Positions 1 through 11,055 are shown, numbered from the stretch's first letter. The stretch: DNA of 64,000 nt from Melitaea cinxia (GCF_905220565.1 NC_059396.1:14155706-14219705), one strand, 5' to 3'. Notes: generated by a model not told the origin, from the sequence alone. Translations and numbers: made by a program.

Positions 1-2518
1 GTCGACTTCTACAGATTTTCACTGTCGTGGGCGAGAATTCTACCTACCAGCTTCCCAGACAAGATAAATGAGAAAGGAGTTGAATACTACAATAATCTAA
101 TTAACGAGTTGCTTAAATACAATATTCAACCCATGGTAACAATATATCACTGGGATTTGCCTCAGAAGTTGCAAAATCTTGGTGGTTGGACTAACCCTCT
201 CATTGTAGACTGGTTTACTGATTACGCTAGAGTGGCTTTTGAGTTGTTTGGAGACAAAGTTAAATATTGGTTTACAATAAATGAACCACGATCGGTTTGT
301 TATCTCGGATACGCTACTGCACAATTAGCTCCGCTTTATAATACATCTGGAATTGCAGAATACCTTTGCTATAAAAATATTTTGTTAGCACATGCCAATG
401 CATATCACTTGTATAATAATGAATACAGATCTAAAATGAATGGCACTATTGGAATTGTTGTTAATATGAGTTGGTTCGAACCAGAGTCTGAAGAGCATGC
501 GGAAGCTGCAGAAGATGCCAGTGAATTTGAGGTAGATTTCTATATGTAGATATGCGACAATTTAAAGTATGTTTTTTATAACATATTTATGCAACATATT
601 TTTGAAACAGTACTTTTTTTTCTTTCAGTGGGGCATTTTTGTTAATCCTATATTTTCAAAAAAAGGTGATTTTCCTGAGGTTTTTAAAGATAGGATAGCT
701 ATTAAAAGTTTGGCTCAAGGCTTTCCAAGATCCAGGCTACCCCTTTTCACACCCGAAGAAGTTGAACTAATCAAGGGAAGCTCGGATTTCTACGGATTAA
801 ATCATTATAGTGCACACGTAGTCTATAGAAATGACTCTGTTAATGGATATTATGATTCTCCTTCTCAGTCTGATGATCTCGGGGTTATTTTATATAAAAA
901 CAGTACATGGGAATCAGCTCATAATTCTTGGTTAAAGGTGAGTGAATGCATGCATAGATTCAAGTGATAGTATGACTCATGCGGTTCATGTGTTTAATGA
1001 TTTGATTAGGCAGTTCCACGGGGCTTCTACAAGCTACTGACGAAAATTCGAGAAGACTACGACAATCCTCCTATACTTATAACCGAGAACGGTTTTTCAA
1101 CCCGAAACGGTCTTGAAGATGATCGTCGAGTAGCTTATTATAGAGATTATCTCGACGCGATGCTTGATGCTGTGGAAGAAGGATCAGATATTAGAGCTTA
1201 TACGGCGTGGAGCTTAATGGATAATTTTGAATGGTTGGATGGATATGGGTGAGTAGGCGAGATGATAAATGAAATGAAATGAAAATATTAATTTCGCAAT
1301 AATAGACACTTATCTACATTCACGAAAAAAGACTATCAAAACAAAAAGTTTAGGTAGCAATTATAAATTAATCAATTGAAAAAGTTTCAACTTCTAAACA
1401 TTAGGTACAGTACAAACAATAAGTCAAAAAGCAAAAAAAAATTTGAAAAATTAAATAGGTTCTGATATATCATATATAGAGTATATAGAGTAGGCACTAA
1501 AAATAATTTATACCTACTCGTGTTTTTACTACTCAATAATGTACCAAAATTATACGTATAGCGATTTAATTTTAGTTGTACTTTTAACATATGTGTAGCG
1601 ACATCTATCTCACGACATACAAACTAGAGAAAACTGACGTATCCTACATCGTGATATCAAAGTTATCAGAGCGATTAAGTATATATACAAGAACCCGACA
1701 ACAACCGTCGAGGCAGTACCAGACACAACACCCGTCTGTCTGGTCGGAGGATCCTCCCATTTCGATGGGGGATGAGGAATTTCACACCCGTTCCACTCAT
1801 TCCCCAAATATGTATATACATATAGTGTACTTCATAATGGTTACTGCGATTTAAATTGACAAAATTAAGTTCGGGTTTAAGTAAGGTTAAATACAGCAAT
1901 AATATGTAATGGTTGTGGCTGTTGCGCTGACACAAATGCACATGACAAACATTTGTATTGGCCATACAGATGTTTGCCATAGTCTGGGTGTTGGGGCAGT
2001 TCTCTCCCACCCCTCTCCGAGGCACGATGGGAGACCCACAAGACGTTAAGCCGTCTGTCCTGCGTGTTATCATGTACACCTGATAGTAATCTTTACTCAT
2101 AGTAGGGAATATATCCGCCAACCCGCATTGGAGCAGCGTGATGGATTAAGGATCGGATCCTTACATGGGTAAAGAAGCTTATGCCCAGCAGTGGGATATT
2201 ACCTCTAAAGCGTTAATTCAATATCACATGGCTTCTAATCTACTATCTAATCAATCTTCCAATTTTAGTTAAATTGGAGTAGGTAGCTAAGATATACATG
2301 TCTCTGGACAATATGCTATGGTAACTTTTATTCATTTTTTTTACGTGTTTTTCAGAGATCGATTTGGTTTGTATGAAGTGGACTATGATAGCCCCGAGCG
2401 GACTCGCACCCCTCGCAAATCTGCGTACGTTTACAAAGAGATCGTTCGCACACGCACATTGGACTATCAATATGAACCTGACATGAGTGTACCACTTTCT
2501 ATCGACGAAGGACATTAA
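1..2518 (+). CDS. Glycoside hydrolase family 1 enzyme (beta-glucosidase / myrosinase-like), 3' part of gene
   Basis: Exons 1-531 (open at the window edge, first codon GTC at 1), 629-937, 1010-1248 and 2356-2518 join in frame to 413 residues plus stop. All introns have GT/AG ends, with phases 0, 0 and 2. Visible GH1 landmarks: FYRFSLSW near the start, YHWDLPQ, the acid/base Glu in TINEP (codon 283-285), GLNHY, the nucleophile Glu in ITENG (codon 1085-1087), and WSLMDNFEW followed by RFGLYEVDY. Both catalytic glutamates are intact, so the enzyme should hydrolyse beta-glycosides. In Lepidoptera such secreted gut enzymes are usually labelled myrosinase 1-like or lactase-phlorizin hydrolase-like. 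The signal peptide and roughly the first 80-100 residues lie outside the window. The C-terminus ends in an acidic DEGH tail. The last intron (1249-2355) holds a SINE. The family is certain; the substrate cannot be read from sequence. Confidence 0.93.
1908..2212 (+). mobile_element. tRNA-derived SINE, body copy 1 (inside GH1 last intron)
   Basis: Shares a roughly 250-bp body with copies at 31428, 32474, 37312, 3886 and 50563. Shared parts are ACATTTGTATTGGCCATACA, the TTATCATGTACACCTGATAG block, GGGAATATATCCGCC, and an end near CCCAGCAGTGGGATATTAC. The tRNA-like head is decayed in this copy. Family name in the literature (HaSE-type) is a recollection only. Confidence 0.75.
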
Positions 2519-2528
2519 TTAAAAATGT

Positions 2529-2534
2529 AATAAA
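2529..2534 (+). promoter_or_regulatory. Polyadenylation signal of the GH1 gene
   Basis: AATAAA lies 11 bases after the GH1 stop codon at 2516-2518. It is the first such hexamer in the 3' flank, so the 3' UTR would be very short. Another AATAAA cluster near 2765-2775 is an alternative. Confidence 0.5.
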
Positions 2535-2554
2535 GTTATAAAAAATGTTATAAA

Positions 2555-3284
2555 AACAAACTACTCATTATATTCTATATATTCTAAATCGTCTTGTCAT
2601 TAACGACAATCCCATCAAAAACGTAAATGTGAAATGATGCCAAATTCAATATCGAATAAGGTTGGTGTTCACACAGGACGTAATTCAAGCCGAAGATTCG
2701 ATTCAGATATTTTTACGTACAAGCTATATTATATTTGCAAGTTAGTGTACTTCCTGTTTGTATTAAATAAATAAACAAACACCTCGAACTCAACGGTCCC
2801 TACTGGATTTTCTCCTGAGCGTGTAATTGGCATATACTATTAGACTGGTGTATTTTATTAATAGCCCAAGAGCCCGCGAAGATTAGACCTTCAGCATTTT
2901 ATAAAAGATAAAAGTTTCTAAGCGTATGCTCTCAACACAGGTAAACAATGACCAAAAAAGAAGTTGAATTCATATTGGTAGCAAAGGCGCAAAATGTCAT
3001 GCTTCTAACTTCCAATATGATCGACAAACTTTTAAGATAAATTTCTATTAAAACTAGATTCTACTAATTAATTAATTTATTTTTTATCAGCCTGCTCGCG
3101 TCTAAGAACAAAGGTAATTTATAATTTCAAAAGCAATCTAAGAATAAAGATAGACATTCATAATTTACAGAATGTCAATCACCAATGGAGGTGAAGCCTA
3201 ATCGAACCGTTAACATCAAAAATGACGAACTTCTATACAAACTTTCATCCCTCTTTCAACCTTATAAAGTAATATAATATATAT
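2555..3284. other. Intergenic, AT-rich, no gene recognised
   Basis: No open frame with family resemblance, no tRNA fold and no long inverted repeat seen. Only scattered ATTAATTAATT-type low-complexity sequence. Confidence 0.5.
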
Positions 3285-3582
3285 AAGGATTGCTACCCGA
3301 CCACCGACATAGCCCACAGAATTAGCAAGTTGAAGTGGCAGTGGGCTGGTCATCTGTGTCGCAGGACCGATGGCCGTTGGAGTAGACGGGTCCTAGAGTG
3401 GAGACCGCGTCTTGGCAAACGCAGTATGGGACGTCCTCCGGCCCGTTGGACCGACGATCTACGTAAGATTGCCAGTGTAGGCTGGATGAGGATTGCGGAA
3501 GACCGGGATGTTTGGCGCGAACTTGGGGAGGCCTATGTCCAGCAGTGGACTGCGATAGGCTTAAGTGTGTAAGGATTGCTAC
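3285..3582 (+). mobile_element. 5'-truncated RTE-type LINE insertion with 12-bp target duplication
   Basis: Residues encoded at 3297-3570 are the C-terminal tail of the endonuclease-reverse transcriptase common in Lepidoptera: KLKWQWAGHLCRRTDGRW, RPRLGKRSMGRPPARW and then EAYVQQWTAIG before the stop. The 12-mer AAGGATTGCTAC stands at 3285-3296 and again at 3571-3582, so the insertion is bounded exactly. Only about 90 codons of the 3' end are present, typical of incomplete target-primed reverse transcription. The same family, longer and opposite in strand, is at 16862-18870. Confidence 0.88.
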
Positions 3583-3885
3583 AAATGTCGAAACTAGTGT
3601 TTACGTATTTTTAATCAGTAGACCAAAACAAATTGTTATATCTCTTATTTTCTTACTAACAAAATATACATTAAAAATTTTCATTATTTCTCTCTTATTG
3701 TCTATTTTCATATTAACCCTGTTGCAAAAATCGTTGTTTAGTCGTCTATTACCTATTAGCCTCTCTGTCAAATTTCAAGTTTGTAGTACAAAATATGGAC
3801 TCATCTTAAGAATTTTCGAGAGCCCTTAGGCCTCTATAGTCTGACCCTGTTGCAAAACCCATTCTTAGTTGACGTCTTATGCTTC

Positions 3886-4210
3886 AGCCTGTAATATCCC
3901 ACAGCTAGGCATAGGTTTCTCTCCCCATATAAGAGAAGGATCAGGGCTTAATCCACCACGCTGCTACAATGCGGGTTGGCGGATATATTCCCTACTATGA
4001 GAAACGATCACTATCAGTTGTACATGATAACAACCGGGACCGACGGCTTAACGTGCTCTCCAAGGCGCGACGGGGAGACCCACAAGGACAGACACCCAAA
4101 CCAGAAAGAAATATTTGTATAAATATCCGTCTTGAGCGGGAATCCAACCCGCAAACCGTCGGTGTTTTAGGCGACTACTCGCACCACTACACCAGAATGA
4201 TAATCCTTGG
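3886..4210 (-). mobile_element. SINE body copy 2 with an alternative head
   Basis: Read on the - strand it has the same body as the other SINEs, but its 5' head differs: the box-B-like segment near 4138-4155 is GGGTTGGATTCCCGC. It matches the head of the 37312 copy rather than the 50563 copy. Confidence 0.7.
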
Positions 4211-4246
4211 CGTGGACTGATAGGATAATTTTATAAAAAAATTAAT

Positions 4247-4430
4247 CTCCGACGGTTTAACGTGCTCTTCGAGGCATGGTTTAGAGACCAACAAGGACTG
4301 CACAAACACCCAGATTACGGCAAACATCTGTATGGCTAATGTTTGTCATGTGCGAGGATCGAATCCGCAACCGCCAGCGCAACGGAAACAAACCAGTGCT
4401 GTGACCGTTGCGCCAACGTGTCGTCTATAT
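4247..4430 (-). mobile_element. SINE copy 3, 3'-truncated, with the standard tRNA-like head
   Basis: On the - strand it begins with CGTTGGCGCAACGGTCACAG (box-A-like) and has GCGGATTCGATCCTCGCACA (box-B-like), followed by the first part of the SINE body. The 3' body stops around 4247. Confidence 0.7.
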
Positions 4431-4561
4431 ATCATACATCAAATATAATAAAGTGATTTTGAGTCAATTTTCTTATAATATGGTTTGTTTTTAACAATAA
4501 ATATTTAAAATCATTGGTTTATTTAAATATGTATCGCTTTATATTTTAATGGATAGAATGC

Positions 4562-4757
4562 ATCTCCAACAAAATTTGACAAGATCGGTTGAATTTTGTA
4601 CAAAAATAGCACATGGGAAGTAGATGATTTTTCTTGGTTGACAGTTATACAAAACACTAACTAAAGTTCGAGAATACTATGAATATCCTGCTATGTTTAA
4701 CTTGATATGAGTGTACCATTCACTATCGTTTATATCGAGGAGATTAAACATTAAAAG
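4562..4757 (+). pseudogene. GH1 relic, intron-less across an exon junction
   Basis: At 4564 a frame reads SPTKFDKIG, stop, ILYKNSTWEVDDFSWLT. This lines up with SPSQSDDLGVILYKNSTWES near the end of exon 2 of the GH1 gene at 629-937. It then runs without an intron into sequence resembling the next exon (KVREYYEYPAM versus KIREDYDNPPI). Next it jumps to a decayed version of the last-exon C-terminus (LDMSVPFT versus PDMSVPLS) near 4700-4725. Stops and frameshifts make it non-coding. It could be a retrocopy or a collapsed tandem paralogue. Confidence 0.75.
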
Positions 4758-5700
4758 CAAATTAAACTGTAAAACTTATGACGAGTAAATTATAATAATA
4801 TTTGAAATTGATCGGCCACTGTTATTATAATGTAATACAATTATAATGTCAAAAAAGGATCCCTGCTCAATTACTTTCATAAAAAGAAAACGTTGAGTTA
4901 CTTTTAATTATTTATTGTGTAATTTTATTATATACAACCGTATAAAATATTAGTAGTTTTTAATTATAAAGCCGCCACACATTGCCGAAGACACACTATT
5001 AGGAAAAACAGCCACAACTGCGAATTCGTGAGCTCTCAATGATTTACGATGTATAGTGGCATAAACGTTTATGTTCGTTACACAATTACATCTGGCATTT
5101 TATTTTTACCATTTTACAAACAGACATAAAAACATACAAAGATTTTTCGATGACTTCATCTTCAATATTCAATAACATACCTAATCAAAAGTAAAAGAAG
5201 CGCGAGAAGTAACAAACAATTTATGAATCAAATTTGTGATATAATACGAAATCTATGAAGCAAAATAACTAAGAATTGATTACAAAATTCTAAATCGTTA
5301 CGAGAATAGATTTTAATGTAGATGTTTTTTGTAAAGATAAAGATATACTGAAAATATATATATACAGTTATTTGTATTGTGTTTATATGAAATATAGGTA
5401 TAAAATTATTTGTTAAGCATCTGCGGTACCAGCTGTGCGTAGCACAGACTCCGATAGTAAGTCAGATTTGTTTGTTATTTATTATTTAATTACTTAAAAG
5501 CAAAAAAATGCAACATGGTGTCATATTTTTAACGTTTCTATAACAATCGCATAAAATAGTGTTTACAAAATGAAACACCACACTACTTATTCTTGGCTGC
5601 TAGCCAGCAAGGTCTTCTGCAACATGAACAGGCATTTAACGTATTGTTCCATACACATTCATACATAATTATGTACATATTAGTTATAGACATATTAAAT
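4758..5700. other. Intergenic, AT-rich, no gene recognised
   Basis: Low-complexity A/T runs (for example around 5345-5365). Nothing resembling a coding exon or RNA gene. A short patch near 5420-5455 (CAGCTGTGCGTAGCACAGAC) resembles a Helitron end fragment. Confidence 0.4.
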
Positions 5701-5702
5701 AA

Positions 5703-5891
5703 TCTATATAAATAAAAATGAATGTTGCAAAGTGCATAACTCGAGAATGGCCAATTCAGCTAATTTATTTTTTGTATGTTCCTTAAGGCCCACGGAAGGT
5801 TATAATACTAAAAAAAATTTAGGAAAATATTTTTTTTTTTTAAATTTTTACTATTAACTTTTGACAGAACGAAGTCTGTCTCGGCAGCTAG
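5703..5891 (+). mobile_element. Complete 189-bp non-autonomous Helitron
   Basis: Begins TCTATATAAATAAAAATGAA and ends TCGGCAGCTAG. The flanking bases are A (5702) and T (5892), which is the 5'-TC...CTRR-3' structure inserted between A and T that defines Helitrons. No coding capacity. The start resembles the short Helitrons common in Lepidoptera. Confidence 0.75.
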
Positions 5892-6089
5892 TATATGCAA
5901 TGATAAATCTTAATTTCAGGTAGGTAGGTTGCAATCAATAAACAATCAAGGAAGGGATACACAAGCATCACGTTTTCCTGTTTATACCATAGTACTCTGT
6001 GATCACGTTCACTGTTAAAACTCAGCTAAATATAATAATAAATAACGAATAAGATTCTAAACATTTTTGAATATCATATCAAAAATTGA

Positions 6090-6162
6090 CCGCTCCAGCG
6101 GGATTCGAACCCGCGTCTCCGACTGACCGTGTCGGCGCTCTAGCCAATTAAGCTATGGAACG
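6090..6162 (-). tRNA. tRNA-like sequence (anticodon GGT, Thr-like), probably a tRNA-derived pseudogene
   Basis: The 73 nt fold as a cloverleaf: acceptor CGTTCCA/TGGAGCG, D arm GCTT...GAGC, anticodon stem CCGAC/GTCGG with loop ACGGTCA, and T arm GCGGG-TTCGAAT-CCCGC. Box B (GGTTCGAATCC) is perfect. The anticodon loop is not canonical: base 33 is C instead of T, and base 37 is C instead of a purine. A functional tRNA is therefore doubtful. It forms one arm of the palindromic element. Confidence 0.5.
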
Positions 6163-6289
6163 ATGTACCCGCTAGAGCGAAATTCTTGATATGATGATTT
6201 TTATTTTCGGTTTAAGCGAACCGTGGCGCCGTCTATAGTGAATATAAAAAAAAATCATCATATCAAGAATTTCGCTCTAGCGGGTACAT

Positions 6290-6362
6290 CGTTCCATAGC
6301 TTAATTGGCTAGAGCGCCGATACGGTCAGTCGGAGACGCGGGTTCGAATCCCGCTGGAGCGC
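6290..6362 (+). tRNA. tRNA-like sequence, inverted partner of the copy at 6090-6162
   Basis: Identical cloverleaf on the opposite strand. One change in the anticodon stem (CCGAT/GTCGG) turns the last pair into T-G, and the discriminator base is C. It has the same non-canonical loop ACGGTCA. The two copies face each other with about 128 bp between them. Confidence 0.5.
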
Positions 6363-6459
6363 TCCATTTTTGATATGATATTCAAAAATGTTTAGAATTC
6401 CTAATGTGTGGGTACACAAAAATAAAAATCGTACATAACGAATAAGATTTTCTAAGGAA

Positions 6460-7685
6460 ACTTCTTAACAAAGTGACATCAGCAATATGACGTCACTATC
6501 TTCAATATGATAATGTTCGTACTATACGTCGAGATAATTCGTTTCATAATAAAACTATTTTCGATACAAAACAATAACTTTTATTTTACAACACTTTTAT
6601 CAATAGCTTTAACGTTACAGTCGATAACAATATTTCAAGGAACATAATTGTTCTGACATCGTTTTATCTCTTTTAATTTAAACTTTAATGACAGCCACCC
6701 ATGCGTGGCGTAATTTAACTAAATAGATTTTATAGGAATTTCTTTATTTTATTTATTTGTACTCTTCTATACAAATTCTAACGTTAATACTGAAACAATA
6801 TAAATGTTAATAATCCGACGAATGGAATAAGAACGAATCTAGCGCGACCGTCGCACCGTATTTAAAGCGACAGACACCGCACCAAACATGGAAGGATCGT
6901 TCCGTTTTCGTAAAATCGAACGATATATGAACATTTCGTCTCATATTTCACCGATTTTCGTGATGCACGATATATATAAATGCATGCTTGATATTTCAGT
7001 TATGTATAAAAAACATGTACCTTTAGGTGTATGATATACGAACAAAGTATTTTAATGTTATGTGTATTATATACACTTTATTGTACTCAAAAATACAAAT
7101 AGAAACATAAAATAATAGTAAGATTTATGGCAAAGGTGGACTTATATCATTCTTACGGTCACCGTTTCCTTTTTATAGATACATCAGGTTTGTGTAAGAT
7201 CAGTTTAGCTTGAGAAAGTAAAGAGTAATATTTCTCAGTGTTATGTTTACAAGGTATGAAAAGCGGGAGATACATTACAGACGGGCTAGAAACAATGTTA
7301 CAATAAACAAACGTAATTTGGCAACGAAATGTTCTGCGATACATTCTACAAAGTATAGTTTTGATAGTTATTTTATACCGATAATAATAATTGTAATATG
7401 TATCTTGTTTTAGAAATTGTTAAACATTAATATACACTCACTACAAACTTAAACTACATATTTTATTGGGTACGTTACAGCACTGTAATCCATTCATTGC
7501 TCTATATTTAAATAACAATAAAATGTTCATTTAATTCTTTATTTATTCATTTTAAAACTTGATTACACAACTTAAAATAACACATTACGCAAAAGTTATC
7601 TCCCAGGTCTTAAGACGTACAAAATAAAAAAAAAAACAGCGTCAATGCTGTTTTTCTTATAATATATAATATATTTTATATTTTT
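6460..7685. other. Intergenic, AT-rich; nothing supported
   Basis: Contains a slightly GC-richer patch at 6840-6970, A/T runs, and short open frames without family resemblance. The 61-codon frame on the - strand at 7159-7344 has no recognisable motif. Confidence 0.4.
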
Positions 7686-7689
7686 TTTT

Positions 7690-8595
7690 TCTTATTATAA
7701 TATAAAAATGAATCGCAAAAATCGCAATTTTACCAATTCTTTTTTTTTAAATGTTCGTTGAACTCCAAGGATGGTTTTTACAGCAAGAAAAGTCGAATAA
7801 TTTCCGGAAAAACCCTAAAAACAGCTCTTTTCTTTTTCTCATACAAACGTTTTCTAACTAAAATGTAGAGTCAATTTGAACTTTATTGCTATTCAATAAA
7901 TTTCATGTTAAATAATATATTAGGGCGCATTTTACGTAAGTTATTACTGATTAAATTGATCTTAATCGTAGACCGTATTTTAATTTACATACAGTAATTT
8001 CACATTACCTATTATATTCTTGCGGGGGCGTTAACAATGGAAAATTCCCGTTTTTAAAATATAGCTTCTATCGACTCCAAATTTGGTACGAATCTCTTTT
8101 ATCTGATGTAGAAATTATCAGTGAGCGGATTTTAGGATAACTCATCCCCAATAAGAATTGCGGGGAACTCTGAAACTACTGAACTAATTTTTATCAAATT
8201 TTTTAAGCATCTGTAATTTCGTTCAACTTGGGAGATAGAGTAGTTTTTATCTCAATCGGACCTGCTTGGTGGCGCTGCTATCGGTATGTAAATCAAAAAC
8301 TACTGAACCAATTTTTATTAAGTTCTGTAAGGATCTGTAATTTGGTCTGACTTGAAAGATATGGTAGTTTTTATCTCAATTGAACCCGGTAGGTGGCGCT
8401 GCTATCTGTATGTAGCTCTGAAACTACTGAAATAATTTTTATCAAATTTTTTAAGCATCTGTAATTTGGTCCAACTTGGGGGATAGGGTAGTTTTTATCT
8501 CAATTGGACCCGGTAGGTGGCGCTGCTATCGGTCTGTAAGCTATCAAATTTGGTAGCTGTTTTCCGGGCAGGACAACGTCTACCGGGTCCGCTAG
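7690..8595 (+). mobile_element. Non-autonomous Helitron with three ~124-bp tandem units
   Basis: The 3' end is CCGGGTCCGCTAG followed by T (8596). Upstream, the block GGTGGCGCTGCTATC recurs at 8268, 8392 and 8516, a period of 124 bp. The 5' end is uncertain: TCTTATTATAATATAAAAAT at 7690 is a plausible TC start, but the preceding base is T. The same family lies in inverted orientation at 15760-16690. Confidence 0.6.
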
Positions 8596-8677
8596 TATAA
8601 TAATAAAAAACTAACAAACAGAAGTAATAACAAAACACAATAAATTAAGATAATAAAAAAAGATTAATCTATTACAT

Positions 8678-9870
8678 ATATAAAAGCGAAAGGTCACTCA
8701 TCACGAAATCTCCGAAACTATAACACCTACAAACTTGAAATTTGGCAGGTAGGCTTCTTATGAGACATAGACATCCGCTAAGAACGGATTTTACGAAACT
8801 CAGCCCCTAAAGGGGTAAAACGGGGGTTGGAAGTCTGTATGAAAGTCCAATGTTTTGAAGTAAGAGACTTGAAATTTAAAATGTATGCTCTATAGATGGT
8901 TAGAAGGTGTCCAAATAATGTATCTTTATAAATCAACTCCCTTTTGGGGTTAAAACGGGGGATGGTAGGTTGACTCGCTCATCACGAAATCTCAGAAATT
9001 ATAACAGCTACAGACTTAAAATTAGGGGAGTAGGTTCCTTATAGGGCGTAGATATCCGCTAAGAAAAAATATTATGAAACTCGACCCCTAAGGGGATGAA
9101 ACGGGGGTTGGGAGTTTCTATGAAAGTCCTATGTTTTTGAAGTAAGAGACTTGAAATTTAAAATGTGTGCTCTATAGATGGTGAGGAGGTGTCCAAATAA
9201 TGCATTGTAATCTATATATATAAAAGAGAAAGGTCACTGACTCACTCTTCTCGAGAACAGATCCAGGATAGACAAAGATGAAATTTGGCACGGAGGTAGA
9301 TTATAGTAGTTAGTATATGTTCAAGAAACATTTATGTTGATCATCTTTAAGTAGTACAAAAAAATATTTTTTTACAATATCCAACTTTTACGTTACTAGA
9401 ATACTTTTTTATTTACCCCTGTCGTCACAGAGTCACGGAGGAGCGTGCGTTACGCTATTCCGTGGGCTCCGTGGCATATATTTATGTAGAACCATATTAA
9501 AAACTAAATTGCATGCCGTATATTTTAAACACATTTACACTACAATACTATATTATTACTGCATTATTTCATACCACAATTCTGACGAATTCAAGGAACC
9601 ATTTTGTTCGACGCAACGCGCGCTTCACGCGGACGTAGTCGCGGGCAACAGTTAGTGTATTATAAAACAAAGTCCCCAAAAGTGTATGTGATCGATTCCT
9701 TCAAAATCTACTGAACGGATTTTCATGCGGTTTTACCGATGGAGAGAGGGCTTCTAGAGGAAGGTTTACGGAACGGCTAATCCGATTTTGATGAGAGTTT
9801 CACTGGAAGTTTACCGGGAAAACGCTGTGACACACTGATTTCAACGCGGGCGAAGCCGCGGGCACAGATA
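8678..9870 (+). mobile_element. Helitron-derived region with two ~281-bp tandem units and a nested second 5' end
   Basis: The start TCTATTACATATATAAAAGC and the following GAAAGGTCACTC are a typical lepidopteran Helitron 5' end. TCACGAAATCTC-type blocks recur at 8701 and 8982. A second 5' end (TCTATATATATAAAAGAGAA) starts near 9211. The 3' end GCGGGCACAGATAG followed by T is at 9871. Same families as the inverted element at 58755-61101. Confidence 0.6.
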
Positions 9871-9875
9871 GTTTG

Positions 9876-10250
9876 AAATATAGTACACTTTTACTTACAC
9901 GCACAAATAATATAATATACATACAACATACATTAACATACATACATTGAAACAAAATAACAATTATCCATACAAAAATAAACACATATAGCTATATATT
10001 CCATGACATGATCACAATCAAGATAAGCCTAAGACTTTTGAATCGCCAGATGAAAATAAGAGAGGAAAAAATAAGGTAAAGAAGGGCTATGCACTAAGTT
10101 TACTTCGATAGAACTTTTTAACGTGATTTTTTAAAGAAAGTTTGAAGGGGTGTTACTAATGCTTATCCGTTATTCATTTCACAATCTAATGGCATTAACA
10201 GTGAAATAATTTGACACAAAAGCAGAGAGGTATGGAAAGAATGGGAAGGT
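9876..10250. other. Intergenic; repeats only
   Basis: A/T-rich stretch with a CATACATACAT-like run near 9920-9950 and no coding exon. Confidence 0.4.
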
Positions 10251-10254
10251 ATGG

Positions 10255-10697
10255 AAATAATTAAGCTTTGAGAGTAACGCAGGTAAGAGCGATAAATTAT
10301 ACAGAGAATTCTCAAATTTCGCCGTTCTCTGATGGGCATCCATTAGACCTGGGATCGGTTAGACGAAGTATGGTCATATTTGCGCAGCCCGTAAAGGAAG
10401 CGTATACAAGTATTTTGCAATCTTTGCAACTTGGTCATAAGCTTCACGCTTAAGTCTGGGTAGCAAGCATCGCTGTAATCAGTAATTGGTAGGCAAAAAG
10501 AAACAGTTTACCATGAATCTTGATCCAATTATTATAGCTTGACCCTTAGAGGGGTTGACATTTATAAATGAATAAGAACAAATAAGATCATTATTAATCT
10601 TACCAATAATACCATCAAGACAATTAATACTAGTATGAATATAAAGCTGAAAGTCATCAGCGTAAAGGTGGTACTGATAGCAAAGTAAGGACTACGA
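10255..10697 (-). mobile_element. Jockey/CR1-like LINE reverse transcriptase fragment
   Basis: The - strand reads YQYHLYADDFQLYIHTS (the YADD active-site box of reverse transcriptase) near 10690-10640. It continues through a frameshifted stretch to WMPIRERRNLRILCIIYRSY near 10345-10285, the C-terminal motif of Jockey-superfamily LINEs. It is a decayed internal fragment without endonuclease. Confidence 0.8.
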
Positions 10698-10740
10698 TAA
10701 GCTGAAGTATGAACCGTCTGTTGGTTCCTTTCAAACTAAT

Positions 10741-11055
10741 TCGTATATATAAAATTCTCGTATCACAATGTTAAATTTTCTGTGCATATCGGGTAGGTCT
10801 GAGAATCGGCCAACATCTACTCTTCACACCCATAAGTTATAAGGGGGGGATTTAGGGGGTTAATGATATATATGACAAAACAACGTTTTCTGTGTTAGCT
10901 AGTCTTAGATATAAAGTTCTCGTATCACAATGTTAGTAACCATACTCCTCCGAAACGGCTGGACCGATTTGTATGAAATTTTTGTGTACATATCGGGTAG
11001 GTCTGAGAATCGGCCTACATCTATTTTTCATACCCCTAAGTTATAAGGGGGGATT
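10741..11055 (+). mobile_element. Two Helitron copies head-to-tail
   Basis: Copy one runs from TCGTATATATAAAATTCTCG (10741) to GTTAGCTAG (ending 10902). Copy two starts at once with TCTTAGATATAAAGTTCTCG (10903). Both share TATCGGGTAGGTCTGAGAAT and a CCTAAGTTATAAGGGG-like block. The 3' end of copy two was not found. Confidence 0.6.

Larger units (their letters stand above)
6042..6449 (+). mobile_element. Palindromic element carrying two opposed tRNA-like sequences, flanked by a 15-bp direct repeat
   Basis: Two 153-bp arms (6054-6206 and 6247-6399) are near-perfect reverse complements. Each contains a full tRNA-like cloverleaf. The 15-mer ATAACGAATAAGATT occurs at 6042-6056 and 6435-6449. The segment before the right copy is A-rich (CACAAAAATAAAAATC). 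Exact 15-bp repeats are the size of LINE/SINE target duplications, which suggests a retroposed inverted dimer. A simple foldback transposon is the alternative. Confidence 0.6.

Noticed and set aside
1675..2121. 148-codon frame on - inside the GH1 intron
   Set aside because: Covers the SINE body and GH1 intronic DNA; similar spurious frames appear in the other SINE copies.
6090..6362. Functional tRNA-Thr gene pair
   Set aside because: Anticodon loop lacks T33 and purine 37, and both copies lie inside an inverted-repeat element; annotated as tRNA-like instead.
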